NCBI RefSeq assembly: GCF_003014485.1 | Contig: NZ_PYGA01000017.1 | Location: 1-64,000, forward strand | From: Murinocardiopsis flavida | Lineage (GTDB): Bacteria > Actinomycetota > Actinomycetes > Streptosporangiales > Streptosporangiaceae | Length of the DNA stretch: 64,000 bases | Direction of reading: 5' to 3' | In this document: positions 62,982 to 64,000 of the stretch, piece by piece | Numbering within the stretch: position 1 is the first letter of the stretch | Layout: every line of letters starts with the position of its first letter | Program-made: the position numbers and the translations under genes | The notes under the pieces: generated by a model | What the model was told of the DNA's origin: nothing | Database searches by the model: none | The model's input: only the letters and a program-made list of their open reading frames with translations

Positions 62982-64000
62982 GTGTCAGCAACCGCCCGCC
63001 AGGTCCCCCTCTCCGACTACACGACGCTGCGACTCGGAGGGCCCGCAGCGGTCCTCCGGCGCGCGTCCGACACCGAGTCGCTCGTCGCGGCCGTGCGCGC
63101 CGCCGACGCCGAGGGGATCCCGCTGCTGGTCCTCGGCGGCGGCAGCAACCTCGTCATCGCCGACTCCGGGTTCCCCGGCACGGTCGTCCACGTCGACTCC
63201 CCGGGGGTGCGGTTCACCCCGGGCGAGGGCGACACGGTGCGGGTCGCCGCCGAGGCCGGCGTCGACTGGGACTCCCTGGTCGAGCGCTGCACCGCCGAGG
63301 GTCTCAGCGGCATCGAGTGCCTGTCCGGCATCCCCGGCAGGGTCGGTTCCACGCCCATCCAGAACGTCGGCGCCTACGGCCAGGACGTCAGCGAGACCAT
63401 CAGCACGGTGCGCGTCTACGACCGGCGCACCGGGGAACTGCGCACGCTGACCGGGGCCGAATGCGGCTTCGCCTACCGCGACAGCGCGTTCAAGGGCGAC
63501 GACCGCTTCATCGTCTGCGAGGTCGCCTTCGACCTCACCCGCTCCCCGCTGAGCCGGCCCATCGCCTATGCGGAACTCGCCCGGCGCCTCGGTGTCGAGC
63601 CCGGCGACCGGGTGCCACTGGCCGCCGCCCGCGCGGCAGTCCTCGAACTGCGCAAGGGCAAGGGCATGGTGCTCGACCCCGGCGACCCCGACACCCGCAG
63701 CGCCGGGTCGTTCTTCACCAACCCCATCCTGGGCCCCGACGAGTTCACCGAGTTCACCAAGCGCGCCGCCGAGCGCCTCGGCCCGGACCTGCCGCCGCCC
63801 GGCTTCGCGGTGCCCGACGGGCGCACCAAGACCTCCGCCGCCTGGCTCATCGAGAAGGCCGGGTTCCGCAAGGGCTTCAGCGTCGGCCCGGCGCGCATCT
63901 CCACCAAGCACACGCTCGCGCTCACGAACCCGGGCGGCGCCACGACCGCCGACCTGCTCGACCTCGCCCGGACGGTGCGCGCCGGGGTTGCCGAGGCGTT
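62982..64000 (+). CDS. murB: UDP-N-acetylenolpyruvoylglucosamine reductase (partial)
   Basis: The first 339 codons of MurB, cut by the window end. It reduces the enolpyruvyl group to give UDP-MurNAc in peptidoglycan synthesis, using FAD and NADPH. Visible: LSDYTTLRLGGPA, the FAD motif VLGGGSNLVIADSGFPG, GIPGRVGSTPIQNVGAYGQ and the catalytic Ser region RSAGSFFTNPIL. GTG 62982 follows GAAGGAA. It overlaps nothing upstream and is probably in one transcript with hadAB. Confidence 0.95.
   Translation, partial: MSATARQVPLSDYTTLRLGGPAAVLRRASDTESLVAAVRAADAEGIPLLVLGGGSNLVIADSGFPGTVVHVDSPGVRFTPGEGDTVRVAAEAGVDWDSLVERCTAEGLSGIECLSGIPGRVGSTPIQNVGAYGQDVSETISTVRVYDRRTGELRTLTGAECGFAYRDSAFKGDDRFIVCEVAFDLTRSPLSRPIAYAELARRLGVEPGDRVPLAAARAAVLELRKGKGMVLDPGDPDTRSAGSFFTNPILGPDEFTEFTKRAAERLGPDLPPPGFAVPDGRTKTSAAWLIEKAGFRKGFSVGPARISTKHTLALTNPGGATTADLLDLARTVRAGVAEA

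Overview
The window is very GC-rich, with third codon positions almost always G or C and many GTG starts. It encodes a BldC-type regulator, actinobacterial HadA/HadB dehydratase subunits, a menaquinone-linked 14-subunit complex I and a system II cytochrome c assembly set. This points to a filamentous actinomycete; Nocardiopsaceae (Nocardiopsis/Streptomonospora-like) is my inference from gene content and order, not a database result.

Layout. 0.6-5.2 kb: an accessory stretch with an aminoglycoside-phosphotransferase-fold kinase, a small SET-domain protein, a frameshifted winged-helix gene, and a divergent SDR/TetR pair. 5.4-7.6 kb: proline dehydrogenase and proC flank the wreck of an XRE-DUF5753/DUF397 regulatory cassette. 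7.7-12 kb: divergent nat/marR with repeated operators, then acuC, a phosphatase and an excisionase-type HTH protein. 12.2-16.5 kb: the cytochrome c maturation operon resA-ccdA-resB-ccsB. 17-19 kb: bldC, a DUF4229 protein and menG. 19.2-36.8 kb: a geranylgeranyl-reductase-family flavoprotein followed by nuoABCDEFGHIJKLMN, mostly with start/stop overlaps. A perfect Rex-type operator lies upstream of the reductase and a near-perfect one upstream of nuoA. A polyprenyl diphosphate synthase follows (quinone side chain).

38-51 kb: two PRC-barrel stress proteins sharing a candidate sigma-B-like promoter, rarD, msrA, several hypotheticals, an acyl-CoA synthetase, korAB (2-oxoacid:ferredoxin oxidoreductase), an HtpX-like protease, a tandem pair of small secreted four-cysteine proteins, and yajQ.

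51.6-61.3 kb: an island between tRNA-Tyr and tRNA-Thr. It carries a Wadjet-type (JetABC) SMC system in which JetA has only the C-terminal half of its family and no JetD nuclease is found, followed by an orphan Rad50-like ATPase with a CxxC zinc hook. This is the most unusual part of the window. 61.4-64 kb: the conserved housekeeping block tRNA-Thr, tRNA-Met, rpmG, hadA, hadB and murB (cut by the window end).

Together the central third is an electron-transport region: cytochrome c assembly, menaquinone methylation and prenyl-chain synthesis, and complex I, with NADH/NAD+ sensing by Rex as the probable control.
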